The position numbers were made by a program, and so were the translations under genes. From positions 705,001-769,000 of the forward strand of contig NZ_CP087597.1 of NCBI RefSeq assembly GCF_020990385.1: 64,000 bases of DNA, read 5' to 3'. Below are positions 52,714-64,000 of this stretch, one piece after another. How positions within the stretch are numbered: the first letter of the stretch is position 1; each line of letters starts with the position of its first letter. The notes beneath the pieces are model-generated. The model was not told the DNA's origin and searched no databases. It worked only from the letters and a program-made list of their open reading frames with translations. Source of the DNA: Paracoccus sp. MA (lineage in GTDB: Bacteria > Pseudomonadota > Alphaproteobacteria > Rhodobacterales > Rhodobacteraceae).

Positions 52714-55700
52714 ATGGCACGGTTCTTCATTCACCGGCCGGTGCTGGCCTGGGTGATCTCGATCTTCATCGTCATCGCCGGGGTGATCGCGCTGCCGATG
52801 ATGCCCATCGCGCAATATCCGCAGGTGGCCTGGCCGCAGATCACCATCTCGACCGCCTATACCGGCGCCGCGCCGGGCGAGATCAACCGCGCCGTCGCCC
52901 AGCCCATCGAGGACGAGCTGAATGGCGTCGAGGGCCTGGCCTATTACGAATCGGTCTCGGATTCCTCCGGGGCCATGTCGATCACCGCGACTTTCGAGCC
53001 GGGCACCGACATCGCCCGCGCCCAGGTCGACGTGCAGAATGCCGTGGCCCGCGTCGAGCCGCTTTTGCCGCAAAGCGTGGTCGATCAGGGCGTGCTGATC
53101 GAAGAGGCGGGCACCGGCTTCCTGATGATGGTGGCGCTGACCTCGGATGACGGGGCGATGGGTGACATCGCGCTCGGCGACTACCTGAACCGCAACGTGG
53201 TGGGCGAGATCCGCCGCATCGAGGGCGTGGGCCGGGCGCAGGTCTTTGCCCCGGAACGGGCGCTGCGCATCTGGGTCGATCCGGCCAAGATGACCGGGCT
53301 GAACCTCAGCTCGGCCGAGATCGTCGCGGCGGTGCGGGCGCAGAACGCGCAGGTCGCGGCCGGCAAGGTCGGGGCGGACCCGAACCCCATCGGCCAGCAG
53401 CTGACTGCGACCGTGCTGATCAAGGGGCAGCTGGACGATGTGGACGAATTCGGCAAGATCGTGCTGCGCGCCAATCCCGACGGCTCGACCGTGCTCTTGC
53501 GCGACGTGGCCCGGCTGGAGGTCGGTGCCGAGACCTATAGTTTCGCCTCGCGCATCGACGGCAAGCCGGCGGCGGCGCTGGGGATCCAGCTTTCGGCCAC
53601 CGGCAACGCGCTGAACACCTCGGAAGCGGTGCATCAGAAGATGGAGGAGCTGTCGCGGTTCTTCCCCGACGGCGTCAGCTATACCATCCCCTATGACACC
53701 ACCCCCTTCGTCGAGGCATCCATCGAGAAGGTGCTGCACACGCTGGTCGAGGCGATGGCGCTGGTCTTCGTGGTGATGTTCCTGTTCCTGCAGAATTTCC
53801 GCTATACCATCATCCCGACCATCGTCGTGCCCATCGCGCTGATGGGGACGGTGGCGGTCATGCTGACGGCGGGATTCTCGATCAACGTGCTGACCATGTT
53901 CGCCATGGTGCTAGCCATCGGCATCCTGGTCGATGACGCCATCGTGGTGATCGAGAACGTCGAGCGCATCATGGCGACCGAAGGGCTGCCGCCGCGCGAG
54001 GCGACGGAAAAGGCCATGGGCCAGATCTCGGGCGCCATCATCGGCATCACGCTGGTCCTGGCGGCGGTTTTCGTGCCGATGGCGTTCTTCCCCGGCTCGT
54101 CGGGCATCATCTATCGGCAATTCGCGCTGACCATGGTGGTGTCGATCCTGTTCTCGGCCTTCCTGGCGCTGACGCTGACCCCGGCGCTTTGCGCGACCTT
54201 CCTGAAGCCGATCAGCGGCCATCACGAAAGGAAGGGCTTCTTCGGCTGGTTCAACCGCAATTTCGACCGGCTGACCGAGCGTTACACCCGCGCGGTCGGG
54301 CTGGTCACGCGGCGGCGGCTGGTGATGATGGGGTTCTATCTGGTGCTGGTCGCGGCCACCGGCATGGGCTTCCTGCGCCTGCCGACCAGCTTCCTGCCGA
54401 ACGAGGACCAGGGCTTCATCATCGCCGACATCCAGACCCCGGCCACGGCCAGTTCGAACCGCACCGACGAGGTGCTGGCCCAGGCCACGCAGATGTTCCA
54501 GCAGAACGAGGCCGTCGAGAACACGGTGGCGATCCGCGGCTTCAGCTTTTCGGGGCAGGGGCCCAATGCCGGGCTGATGTTCGTCACCTTCAAGGACTGG
54601 GCCGAGCGCGAGCAATCGGCGCAGGACATCGCCAACGCCGCGAACATGCAGATGTTCGGCTATCAGGACGCGCAGGCCTTCGCGCTGTCGCCGCCGCCGA
54701 TCCCCGGCTTCGGCGCCACCGGCGGCTTCAGCTTCCGCCTGCAGGACCGCGGCGGGCAGGGGCAGGAGGCGCTGCTGGCCGCCGCCCAGCAGATCATCGC
54801 CAAGGCGCAGGAAAACGGCATCGCCACCGGGCTGCGTATCGAGGGGCTGCCCTCGGCCGCGCAGGTCTTCGTCACCATCGACCGCGAAAAGGCCAATGCC
54901 TTCGGCGTGACCTTCGCCGACATCTCGGCGACGATCTCGCAATACCTGGGCTCGGCCTATATCAACGACTTCCCCAATGCCGGGAAGATGCAGCGCGTGG
55001 TCATGCAGGCCGAGGACGACTCGCGCATGCAGGCCGAAGACATCCTGAAGCTGACCGTGCGCAACGCGGGTGGCGGCATGGTGCCCTTCTCCTCCTTCGC
55101 CAGCGTGACATGGGAGCAGGGGCCGTCGCAGGTCGTCAGCTATAACGGCTATCCGGCGGTCCGCATCGCCGGCGCGGCCGGGCCGGGCTACAGTTCCGGC
55201 GCCGCCATGGCCGAGATGGAGCGGCTGGCGGCCGAACTGCCGCAGGGCTTCGGCTATGAATGGACCGGGCAGTCGCTGGAGGAGATCCAGGCCGGGTCGC
55301 AGGCGACGCTGCTTTACGCGATGAGCATCCTGTTCGTCTTCCTGCTGCTGTCCGGGCTTTACGAAAGCTGGTCGATCCCGCTTTCCGTGATGCTGGTGGT
55401 GCCGCTGGGCGTCCTGGGCTGCGTCGTCGCGGTCATGCTGCGCGACATGCCCAACGACATCTATTTCAAGGTCGGGCTGATCGCCATCATCGGGCTTTCG
55501 GCCAAGAACGCCATCCTGATCGTGGAATTCGCCAAGGACCTGCGCGAACAGGGGCAAAGCCTGATCGAAGCGGCGGTGACGGCGGCGAAGCTGCGCTTTC
55601 GGCCGATCCTGATGACCTCGCTCGCGTTCACGCTGGGCGTGGTGCCCTTGGCCATCGCCACCGGCCCCTCGGCAGCGAGCCAGAACGCCATCGGAACCGG

Positions 55701-55839
55701 GGTGATCGGCGGCATGGTCGCGGCCACGGTGCTGGCGGTGTTCTTCGTGCCGGTGTTCTTCGTCTTCGTGCTGGGCGCGGTCAGCCGGCTGACCGGCGGC
55801 AGGACGGTGGCCGGGCCGCAGGCCGATACGGCGGGCTAG
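52714..55839 (+). CDS. RND multidrug efflux pump, AcrB-like
   Basis: This 1041-residue inner-membrane transporter is full length for the HAE1-type RND family. The proton-relay pair D407/D408 lies in AIGILVDDAIVVIENVERIM, at the same numbers as in E. coli AcrB, and K931 in GLSAKNAILIVEFAKDL is the partner lysine. The N-terminus ARFFIHRPVLAWVISIFI and the periplasmic loops are typical. No key residue is missing. It works with the adaptor upstream and the outer-membrane factor 101 bases downstream to expel hydrophobic drugs or metabolites. Confidence 0.95.
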   Translation: MARFFIHRPVLAWVISIFIVIAGVIALPMMPIAQYPQVAWPQITISTAYTGAAPGEINRAVAQPIEDELNGVEGLAYYESVSDSSGAMSITATFEPGTDIARAQVDVQNAVARVEPLLPQSVVDQGVLIEEAGTGFLMMVALTSDDGAMGDIALGDYLNRNVVGEIRRIEGVGRAQVFAPERALRIWVDPAKMTGLNLSSAEIVAAVRAQNAQVAAGKVGADPNPIGQQLTATVLIKGQLDDVDEFGKIVLRANPDGSTVLLRDVARLEVGAETYSFASRIDGKPAAALGIQLSATGNALNTSEAVHQKMEELSRFFPDGVSYTIPYDTTPFVEASIEKVLHTLVEAMALVFVVMFLFLQNFRYTIIPTIVVPIALMGTVAVMLTAGFSINVLTMFAMVLAIGILVDDAIVVIENVERIMATEGLPPREATEKAMGQISGAIIGITLVLAAVFVPMAFFPGSSGIIYRQFALTMVVSILFSAFLALTLTPALCATFLKPISGHHERKGFFGWFNRNFDRLTERYTRAVGLVTRRRLVMMGFYLVLVAATGMGFLRLPTSFLPNEDQGFIIADIQTPATASSNRTDEVLAQATQMFQQNEAVENTVAIRGFSFSGQGPNAGLMFVTFKDWAEREQSAQDIANAANMQMFGYQDAQAFALSPPPIPGFGATGGFSFRLQDRGGQGQEALLAAAQQIIAKAQENGIATGLRIEGLPSAAQVFVTIDREKANAFGVTFADISATISQYLGSAYINDFPNAGKMQRVVMQAEDDSRMQAEDILKLTVRNAGGGMVPFSSFASVTWEQGPSQVVSYNGYPAVRIAGAAGPGYSSGAAMAEMERLAAELPQGFGYEWTGQSLEEIQAGSQATLLYAMSILFVFLLLSGLYESWSIPLSVMLVVPLGVLGCVVAVMLRDMPNDIYFKVGLIAIIGLSAKNAILIVEFAKDLREQGQSLIEAAVTAAKLRFRPILMTSLAFTLGVVPLAIATGPSAASQNAIGTGVIGGMVAATVLAVFFVPVFFVFVLGAVSRLTGGRTVAGPQADTAG

Positions 55840-55940
55840 GCTCCGGCGCCGCCGCAGGCACGGGCGGGACCAAGCCCGCCCGTGCCGCCATTCCCCTTTC
55901 CGCGACCCCGTCCCGGGCCGCGTCAACCAGAGAGTTTCGG

Positions 55941-57320
55941 ATGATCCAGACCATGCCTCTTTCCCGCCGCGGCCTGCTGGGCGGGCTGGCCTCGACCCTT
56001 GCGCTCGCCGCCTGCAACCCGGTCAGCTATACCGCGCCCCGGGCCGAGGTGGCCGGCGCTTTCGCCGCCAATTCCCCGGCCCGCCGCGCCGGCTCCAATG
56101 CCTGGTGGGCGGCCTTTCGCGACAGGCAGCTGGACGCGCTGATCGCCGCCGGGCTCAAGCGCAATCTGGACGTGCAGACCGCCGTCGCCACCATCCGCGA
56201 GGCGCAGGCCAATGCCCGCCTGGTCGGGGCCAGCGACCTGCCGCAGGTCGATGCGCAGAGCTCGGCCGGGCGCAACCGCAACGAGACGGGCATCGTCGAA
56301 AGCAGCTCGGCCACGCTGGGCGTGTCCTGGCTGGTCGATCTGTTCGGCCAGAACCGCGCGGCGCGGCAGGGCGCCTCGGCCCGGCTGGACGCGGCCTATC
56401 TTTCGGCCGAGGTGGCGCGGTTGACCGTGGCCAGCGCCATCGCCTCGGCCTATGTCGATGCGCGCTATTACCAGGAGGCGCTGGCCCTGACCCGGCAGAG
56501 TCTGGAAAGCCGCCGCCGCACGCTGGAGATGACCCGCACCCAGGACGCCTTCGGCAGCGTCTCGCGGCTGGAGGTGTTGCAGGCCGAGCAGTTGGTGGCG
56601 CAGGCCGAGGCGGCCCTGCCCGGGCTGGAGGTCGGCTTCGACCAGTCGGTGAACCGGCTGGCCACGCTGACCGCCGGGCGCAGCGCCGATATCGCCGCGC
56701 AGCTGCGCAAGGGCGGCGGCCAGCCGCGCGCCCGCTACAGCGCCAGCGTCGGCGTGCCGGCCGACGTGGTCCGGGTGCGCCCGGACGTGCGCATGGCCGA
56801 ACGCAACCTCGCCGCCGCCGCCGCCGATGTGGGCGAGGCGCAGGCGGCCTTCTATCCCAAGCTCACGCTGTCCGGTTCGGTCACGCCGACGAATATCGCC
56901 GGCGGTGGCAGCAGCAAAAGCTGGGGCTTCGGACCGCAGATCTCGGTGCCGCTGTTCTCGGGCGGCGCTAACCAGGCGCAGCTTTCTGCCGCGCAGGCGC
57001 GGGCGGAACAGGCGCGGCTGGCTTGGCAGGCTTCGGTGCTGGGCGCGGTCGAGGAGGTCGAGAACGCGCTGGCCGGCTATAACCGCGACGCCCGCGCCGT
57101 CGCCGCGCAGGCGCGGCTGGTCGAGAATGCGCGCGAGACGGTCGGGCTGACCCGCAGCTCTTACGAGCTGGGCGAGGCGGATTTCTTCCCGGTTCTGGAT
57201 GCCGAGCGCAGCCTGCTGTCGGCCCGGCAGGAACTGGCCGCCGCCGTGCGCCAGCAGGCGTTGAATTTCGTCGCGCTCAGCGCGGCTTCGGCGGGCGGGG
57301 TGGGTCTGCCGGTTTCCTGA
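55941..57320 (+). CDS. RND outer-membrane factor lipoprotein (NodT/OprM type)
   Basis: This 459-residue channel has a lipoprotein signal with lipobox LALAAC and the lipidated Cys25. The preceding SRRGLLGGLAS contains R9-R10, so it could be a twin-arginine signal, unusual for an outer-membrane channel. The body has the repeated OEP domains: DVQTAVATIREAQANARLVG in the first, and the second copy with FYPKLTLSGSVTP and the terminal coiled-coil ALAGYNRDARAVAAQARL. The ATG at 55941 lacks a strong ribosome-binding site (AGAG 8 bases upstream). It completes the tripartite pump. Confidence 0.92.
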   Translation: MIQTMPLSRRGLLGGLASTLALAACNPVSYTAPRAEVAGAFAANSPARRAGSNAWWAAFRDRQLDALIAAGLKRNLDVQTAVATIREAQANARLVGASDLPQVDAQSSAGRNRNETGIVESSSATLGVSWLVDLFGQNRAARQGASARLDAAYLSAEVARLTVASAIASAYVDARYYQEALALTRQSLESRRRTLEMTRTQDAFGSVSRLEVLQAEQLVAQAEAALPGLEVGFDQSVNRLATLTAGRSADIAAQLRKGGGQPRARYSASVGVPADVVRVRPDVRMAERNLAAAAADVGEAQAAFYPKLTLSGSVTPTNIAGGGSSKSWGFGPQISVPLFSGGANQAQLSAAQARAEQARLAWQASVLGAVEEVENALAGYNRDARAVAAQARLVENARETVGLTRSSYELGEADFFPVLDAERSLLSARQELAAAVRQQALNFVALSAASAGGVGLPVS

Positions 57321-57324
57321 CGGC

Positions 57325-57343
57325 GCCGGCCGGTCTGGCCGGC
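57325..57343. terminator. stem-loop after the efflux operon
   Basis: GCCGGCC (57325-57331) and GGCCGGC (57337-57343) form a perfect 7-bp stem with a 5-base loop, 5 bases after the outer-membrane-factor stop. Only two T residues follow. It lies between that gene and the convergent glf gene, so it may end transcription from either side. Confidence 0.45.
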
Positions 57344-57411
57344 TTACGGCCCGCTTGAAAACGCGGGGGCCCGGAACCGGCCGCCCGTCGCACGGTACGG
57401 CGAGGGCGTGT

Positions 57412-60432
<3,021 letters not shown>

Positions 60433-60436
<4 letters not shown>

Positions 60437-61461
60437 AACAACATATGTCCGGTGAACTGAGCGAATTCGGAGATGGTGATTTGCCCGAGGTTGCTGGTCG
60501 GGTCTTCCCTGCGTCGTGGGGGGAAAAGGGGTGCCGGCTTGTCCGGGAAATACGTTGTCCTGACCCATTCGTTGGCGCTGGAAAAACGGGCCATGATGCG
60601 CTCGGACTGTTCACGCGAAAGACGTGCGCGCGGCTCGACCGGCAGGGTTTCGATCCGTCCTTGCAGCCTTTGCCGCAGCGGGTTGGGCTTTCCGTTCCAA
60701 TGATAAGAAATAAAGGGGTGCATCTGACGCAGGAATTCGAGCGCGGGCGCAGACAGTCCGGTATTGTCATTGGCGCTGCGCCGAAGCTGCGACATGTCGG
60801 GCGGGTTTCCGGAAAACACGACATCGAAGAAATCGGTCAGGATGTCTTGGCCTACCAACTCGTCGCGGTCGAAGATGCGCACCGTTACCCGATCCCGACC
60901 GAAGGATTCATTCCAGAATTCGAGAATCCTGCGGTGGAAAATGTAGGGGACCATCACGGTATTGCCGAGCGCCTCATCGACGAAGCTGTCGAAGGTCATG
61001 CCTCCAAAACCGCGCCTCATGTATTCCCCATACATGCTGAGCAAGGCATCGTCCTGCCGCCGCAGATAGACCAGGATCCGGACTTCGTCGAAAATCTCGG
61101 AGAGAAAGTCTGCGAGATTCTGGACACCCTGCGGGCCGCTGATATTGGCTGTCAGGTTCTCGGAGGAAAGCAGGACGGTATGGATTTCTCCGTTCGCCTC
61201 GTCGATTTGCCGTCGCAGATGCGCGCTCAGCTTCGTGCCAAACTCTCTTGCCTCCTCTAGCGATTCAATACCGTAGTCGCGCGCAAAGACCGAGATATAG
61301 TTCGCACATGCATATAGCAGGCTGATGTGATTGACGTCAGGCACCAGCATGTCCGGATAGAGTATGCCATGGCCGCGCAGCCATCCCGCATTCTGGGCGC
61401 AGGTATTTTGCAAGAATGTCGAGGCGGTCTTGGGGTGGCCGATATGGCAGATCACTTTCAT
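60433..61461 (-). CDS. sulfotransferase-like P-loop protein
   Basis: This 342-residue protein begins VICHIGHPKTASTFLQN (residues 3-19), the 5-prime-phosphosulfate loop of PAPS-dependent sulfotransferases, with the Lys at the usual place. A second stretch, EVRILVYLRRQDDALLSMYGEYMR, matches the 3-prime-phosphate region (RxPxxxxxSxY type). The rest diverges from known groups. It is first in the operon with the galactofuranosyltransferase, so it may sulfate the same glycan. The gene is visibly less GC-rich than its neighbours, with many A/T third positions (for example around 61260-61340), suggesting recent transfer. The true activity is untested. Confidence 0.7.
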
Positions 61462-62157
61462 GGTTCAGATGGCACGCTGATGGCTGGCAGGACACTTTTT
61501 GGTCCAGACGAAATCCGGTCCTTGCATCTGACGATTCGAAGAACCGCCCTGCAAGCCGGAGCCGAACTTTTCATGACCGGGGAGAGAGGGGATGCGAAGG
61601 GCTTGGGTCACAGGGTCTGGTCTCGAGCAGGGGGTTCGGGATGCGGCAGCGCCATCTCGGCCCCGCAGTCCGGGGATTTAGCCCATTATGGCAGCGGAGG
61701 AAAGCACCAATGGCTTGCTGCTTGGCCCCGGAAAGCCGTCCGCGCCGGCTTTGATGCGTTTTGCCTGCCTTCTCGTCCCATGGCCTCGAAGGCCCCGCGC
61801 GGCGGATGCCTCTGTCGGCGGTTTCCCAGGCGGGTCGGCCAGGCCGCGGCGCCCGACTGCGCTTTCCGTCCTGACCACCGGCATCACGCAATCCGGCCCG
61901 TCATGCCTCCGCGCGGGAGTGATCGCGCAGGCGATCATCGCCTATCTGGGGCGAGGGGCCGGGACGGGCCCATGGGCCGGCTTTTGCGATACGGCTTCAC
62001 CCCTGGCGGCTCTGGCCGCTTGCCCCGGCGACGGTCCGCCTGCGAAGCGAACCCGTTCCCGCCCTGCGACGAACCTGCGGGTCCCCGCAAGACGCCTGTC
62101 TCCGCTGACCGCCGGCACTCGCCCCAGTTGGAGGCAGCCGACCAAAAGCAGGGCGGG
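61462..62157. other. gene-poor region between the glycan and persulfide operons
   Basis: No convincing gene is present. Frames such as 61688-62224 on the plus strand lack family motifs, have Arg/Pro/Ala bias typical of shadows and no ribosome-binding site. The first bases must hold the promoter of the divergent sulfotransferase-like operon. Debris of a lost gene is possible but not recognisable by eye. Confidence 0.5.
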
Positions 62158-62196
62158 CGGCCCCGGGGGAGGCGCCTGCCCGGGGCCGAAGCTTTT
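62158..62196 (+). terminator. stem-loop with T-run upstream of the persulfide operon
   Basis: CGGCCCCGGG (62158-62167) and CCCGGGGCCG (62179-62188) are a perfect 10-base inverted repeat, followed by AAGCTTTT. In the plus direction this has the form of a rho-independent terminator. It sits 18 bases before the operator, insulating the downstream operon. Confidence 0.5.
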
Positions 62197-62205
62197 CATT
62201 GCATA

Positions 62206-62223
62206 TATTCGCAATATCGAATA
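62206..62223. promoter_or_regulatory. perfect inverted repeat, ArsR/BigR-type operator candidate
   Basis: TATTCG (62206-62211), a 6-base spacer CAATAT and CGAATA (62218-62223) form a perfect inverted repeat in an AT-rich island. ArsR-family sulfide sensors such as BigR bind AT-rich palindromes before operons of this kind. No regulator gene is in the window. Confidence 0.6.
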
Positions 62224-62283
62224 GACAATCTGCGAACCGGCGTGAATGCCCATCGACACATGCAGCAGAAGCGAGGCGATTCC

Positions 62284-63162
62284 ATGGCCAATGCCCCTGA
62301 AGTGACCGGCTTTTACGAGTCCCGCACCGGTTCGGTGCAATATGTCGTGGCCGATCCGGAAACCGGGAAATGCGCGATCGTCGATCCGGTGCTGGACTAT
62401 GACGAGAAATCCGGCGCCACCGCGACCATCGAGGCGGACCGCATCCTCGGTTTCATCGCCGAGAAGGGCTATGAGGTGCAGTGGATCCTGGACACCCATC
62501 CCCATGCCGACCATTTCTCGGCCGCCGACTATCTCAGGCGCAAGACCGGCGCGCCCACCGCCATCGGCGAGAAGGTGGTGGAGGTGCAGAAACTGTGGAA
62601 AGGCTATTACAACTGGCCCGACTTCCCGACGGACGGTTCGCAATGGGACAGGCTTTTCGCCGAGGGCGAAAGCTTCGAGCTCGGCAATATCCCGGCGCGC
62701 GTGATGTTCTCGCCCGGCCATACGCTGGCCTCGATCACCTATGTGATCGGCGACGCGGCCTTCGTGCATGACACGCTGTTCATGCCCGACAGCGGCACCG
62801 CCCGCGCCGATTTCCCCGGCGGCGACGCGCATGGGCTGTGGCGCTCGATCCAGGCCATCCTGGCCCTGCCGGACGACACGCGGCTCTTCACCGGCCACGA
62901 CTATTGCGAGGGCGGGCGCGAGCCGCGCTGGGAATCGACGGTGGCCGAGCAGAAGACCGCAAACATCCACATGGCGCGACATCGCAGCGAGGCGGAATTC
63001 GTCGCCGCGCGCGAGGCCCGCGACCGGACCCTGCCGATGCCCAAGCTGATCCTGCATGCCCTGCAGGTCAACATCAATGCCGGGCGCCTGCCCGAGCCCG
63101 AATCCAATGGAAGGCGCTATCTTAAGATCCCGCTCGGCCTGCTGCAGGCCCCCTGGGAGTGA
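62284..63162 (+). CDS. metallo-beta-lactamase-fold persulfide dioxygenase-like enzyme (Blh type)
   Basis: This 292-residue protein has the MBL metal motif THPHADH with H72, H74, D76 and H77, then FSPGHT and a C-terminal GHDY. Sequence and neighbours match the Blh/ETHE1-like group encoded in bigR operons, which oxidise glutathione persulfide to sulfite. The ATG at 62284 is preferred because GAGG lies 9 bases upstream; an ATG at 62260 would be in-frame but lacks such a site. The DUF2892 protein follows at 14 bases. Sulfide detoxification is the inferred role. Confidence 0.86.
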   Translation: MANAPEVTGFYESRTGSVQYVVADPETGKCAIVDPVLDYDEKSGATATIEADRILGFIAEKGYEVQWILDTHPHADHFSAADYLRRKTGAPTAIGEKVVEVQKLWKGYYNWPDFPTDGSQWDRLFAEGESFELGNIPARVMFSPGHTLASITYVIGDAAFVHDTLFMPDSGTARADFPGGDAHGLWRSIQAILALPDDTRLFTGHDYCEGGREPRWESTVAEQKTANIHMARHRSEAEFVAAREARDRTLPMPKLILHALQVNINAGRLPEPESNGRRYLKIPLGLLQAPWE

Positions 63163-63176
63163 GAAAGGAACAAGAG

Positions 63177-63380
63177 ATGCAGATCAATATCGGAACCCCC
63201 GAACGCGTCCTGCGGCTGATCCTCGGCGTCCTGCTGGTGGTCCTGCCGTTCCTCGTCGGGCTGTCCAGCCTGTGGACCTGGGTATCGGTGGTCGCCGGCC
63301 TGGTGCTGCTGGTCACCGGCGCGATACGCTTTTGCCCGGTCTGGTCGCTGCTGGGCATCCGCCGGGGGGGCAAGGAATGA
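63177..63380 (+). CDS. DUF2892 small membrane protein
   Basis: This 67-residue protein has the DUF2892 (YgaP C-terminal-like) pattern: INIGTPERVLRLILGV followed by two hydrophobic helices, and a terminal CPVWSLLGI. Such proteins accompany persulfide and rhodanese genes. The ATG at 63177 has AAGGA 8 bases upstream; a GTG at 63159 is less likely. Its stop overlaps the next gene's ATG. The cysteine in RFCPVW could take part in persulfide chemistry, but that is untested. Confidence 0.82.
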   Translation: MQINIGTPERVLRLILGVLLVVLPFLVGLSSLWTWVSVVAGLVLLVTGAIRFCPVWSLLGIRRGGKE

Positions 63381-63817
63381 CCGAGTTCACGCCCTGGCAA
63401 TCCGCCCTGGGCGGGGCGCTGATCGGGCTGGCGGCGGTGCTGCTGATGGCGCTGCACGGGCGCATCGCCGGCATGACCGGGATCGTCTCGGGTCTGCTGG
63501 GACCGGCATCCGGCCCCGAGGCAGGCGGGCGCGGCTGGCGGCTGGCCTTTCTGGCGGGGGCGGCGGTCGCGCCGCTGCTGCTGGCGGCGGTGGCGGGCAT
63601 GGCGATCCCCTTCGCCAGCCCGTCGCCGCCGATCTGGACGGCGATCGGCGGCTTCGCCGTCGGGCTGGGGGCGGGCATCGGCGGCGGCTGCACCTCGGGG
63701 CACGGCGTCTGCGGCATGGCGCGGCTTTCCCGGCGTTCGGTCGTGGCCACCCTGACCTTCATGCTGGCCACCGGCGTCACCGTCCATGTCATTCGCCATG
63801 TGATCGGGGGGTTCTGA
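63377..63817 (+). CDS. YeeE/YedE half-transporter (PmpA-like)
   Basis: This 146-residue protein is half of a YeeE/YedE-type sulfur transporter: about four helices with GIGGGCTSGHGVCGMARLS, the signature whose cysteines pass thiosulfate or sulfide-type compounds. The start overlaps the DUF2892 stop (ATGA). In relatives two such halves, often called PmpA and PmpB, act together, and the second half follows 1 base after this stop. Confidence 0.85.
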   Translation: MTEFTPWQSALGGALIGLAAVLLMALHGRIAGMTGIVSGLLGPASGPEAGGRGWRLAFLAGAAVAPLLLAAVAGMAIPFASPSPPIWTAIGGFAVGLGAGIGGGCTSGHGVCGMARLSRRSVVATLTFMLATGVTVHVIRHVIGGF

Positions 63818-63818
63818 G

Positions 63819-64000
63819 ATGCCTGTGCTTTCCGCCCTGCTGATCGGCCTGATCTTCGGCGCCGGGATCGCCGTATCGGGCATGATAAACCCGGCCAAGG
63901 TGCTGAACTTCTTCGACCTCGCCGGCAGCTGGGACCCTTCGCTGGCCTTTGTCATGGGGGGCGCCCTAGCGGTGACCTTCATCGGCTACCGCATGGTGCT
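63819..64000 (+). CDS. YeeE/YedE second half-transporter (PmpB-like), partial
   Basis: The frame starts MPVLSALLIGLIFGAGIAVS, has GMINPAKVLNFFDLAGSW and DPSLAFVMGGALAV, and continues past the window edge. This is the usual opening of PmpB/DUF6691 proteins, the partner of the previous gene. Only the first 60 residues are visible. The ATG is 1 base after the upstream stop. Confidence 0.82.
   Translation, partial: MPVLSALLIGLIFGAGIAVSGMINPAKVLNFFDLAGSWDPSLAFVMGGALAVTFIGYRMV

Noticed and set aside
61688..62224. A 178-codon plus-strand frame in the gap before the persulfide operon
   Set aside because: No family match, no ribosome-binding site, and the stop lies in the operator; composition fits chance.

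Overview
The window is GC-rich, densely packed bacterial DNA with short intergenic gaps and many start/stop overlaps. It looks like an alphaproteobacterium of the Rhodobacterales, most plausibly Paracoccus or a close relative. The grounds are the taurine cluster tauR/tauABC/tauXY/xsc/tauZ/pta, a putA without its own DNA-binding domain divergent from an Lrp-type putR, and a fabA-fabB-fabI cluster. The genus is inferred from gene content; no rRNA or other marker gene is present.

Positions 1-19582 (minus strand) hold one long operon for an extracellular contractile injection system (eCIS), a phage-tail-like protein delivery machine. In transcription order it encodes sheath, tube, a four-cysteine protein, a proline-rich linker protein, the DUF4255 terminator/cap protein, the AAA+ ATPase, a small unknown protein, a 1691-residue protein with an N-terminal HELAH (DUF4157-type) domain, a Pvc7-like tube/baseplate protein, a LysM-like protein, the hub, the OB-fold spike, a PAAR-like tip, a gp25-type baseplate protein, a gpJ/Pvc11-like baseplate protein and a Pvc12-like protein cut by the window edge. 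Most junctions overlap by ATGA or TGATG. No fibre gene and no separate tape-measure gene are inside the window.

Positions 19.9-27.6 kb carry amino-acid metabolism: aspartate ammonia-lyase, a LysR regulator, an Ldh2/DpkA-like imine reductase, PutR and PutA. Positions 27.8-31.2 kb carry fatty-acid synthesis (fabA-fabB-fabI) with a coupled alpha/beta hydrolase.

Positions 31.8-42.1 kb form a taurine dissimilation cluster. Taurine is imported by TauABC, deaminated to sulfoacetaldehyde by the TauXY dehydrogenase, and converted by Xsc to acetyl phosphate and sulfite. Pta then makes acetyl-CoA and TauZ probably exports the sulfur product. TauR is divergent, and the shared promoter region holds two CTGGAC direct repeats that fit a TauR operator.

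Positions 42.6-49.3 kb encode ferric-siderophore uptake: an AraC regulator, a TonB-dependent receptor, a Tat-exported binding protein, a fused FhuB-type permease and its ATPase. A convergent Fsr-type MFS exporter follows. Positions 50.9-57.3 kb are a TetR-controlled RND efflux operon with a clear promoter and palindromic operator. Positions 57.4-61.5 kb (minus) are a galactofuranose glycan cluster: UDP-galactopyranose mutase, a GlfT2-like transferase and a sulfotransferase-like gene of lower GC. After an 820-bp stretch without a convincing gene, 62.2-64.0 kb holds a BigR-type sulfide/persulfide operon (metallo-beta-lactamase-fold enzyme, DUF2892 protein, two half-size YeeE/YedE transporters) behind a perfect TATTCG/CGAATA inverted repeat. 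No rRNA, tRNA, CRISPR array or intact insertion sequence was seen.
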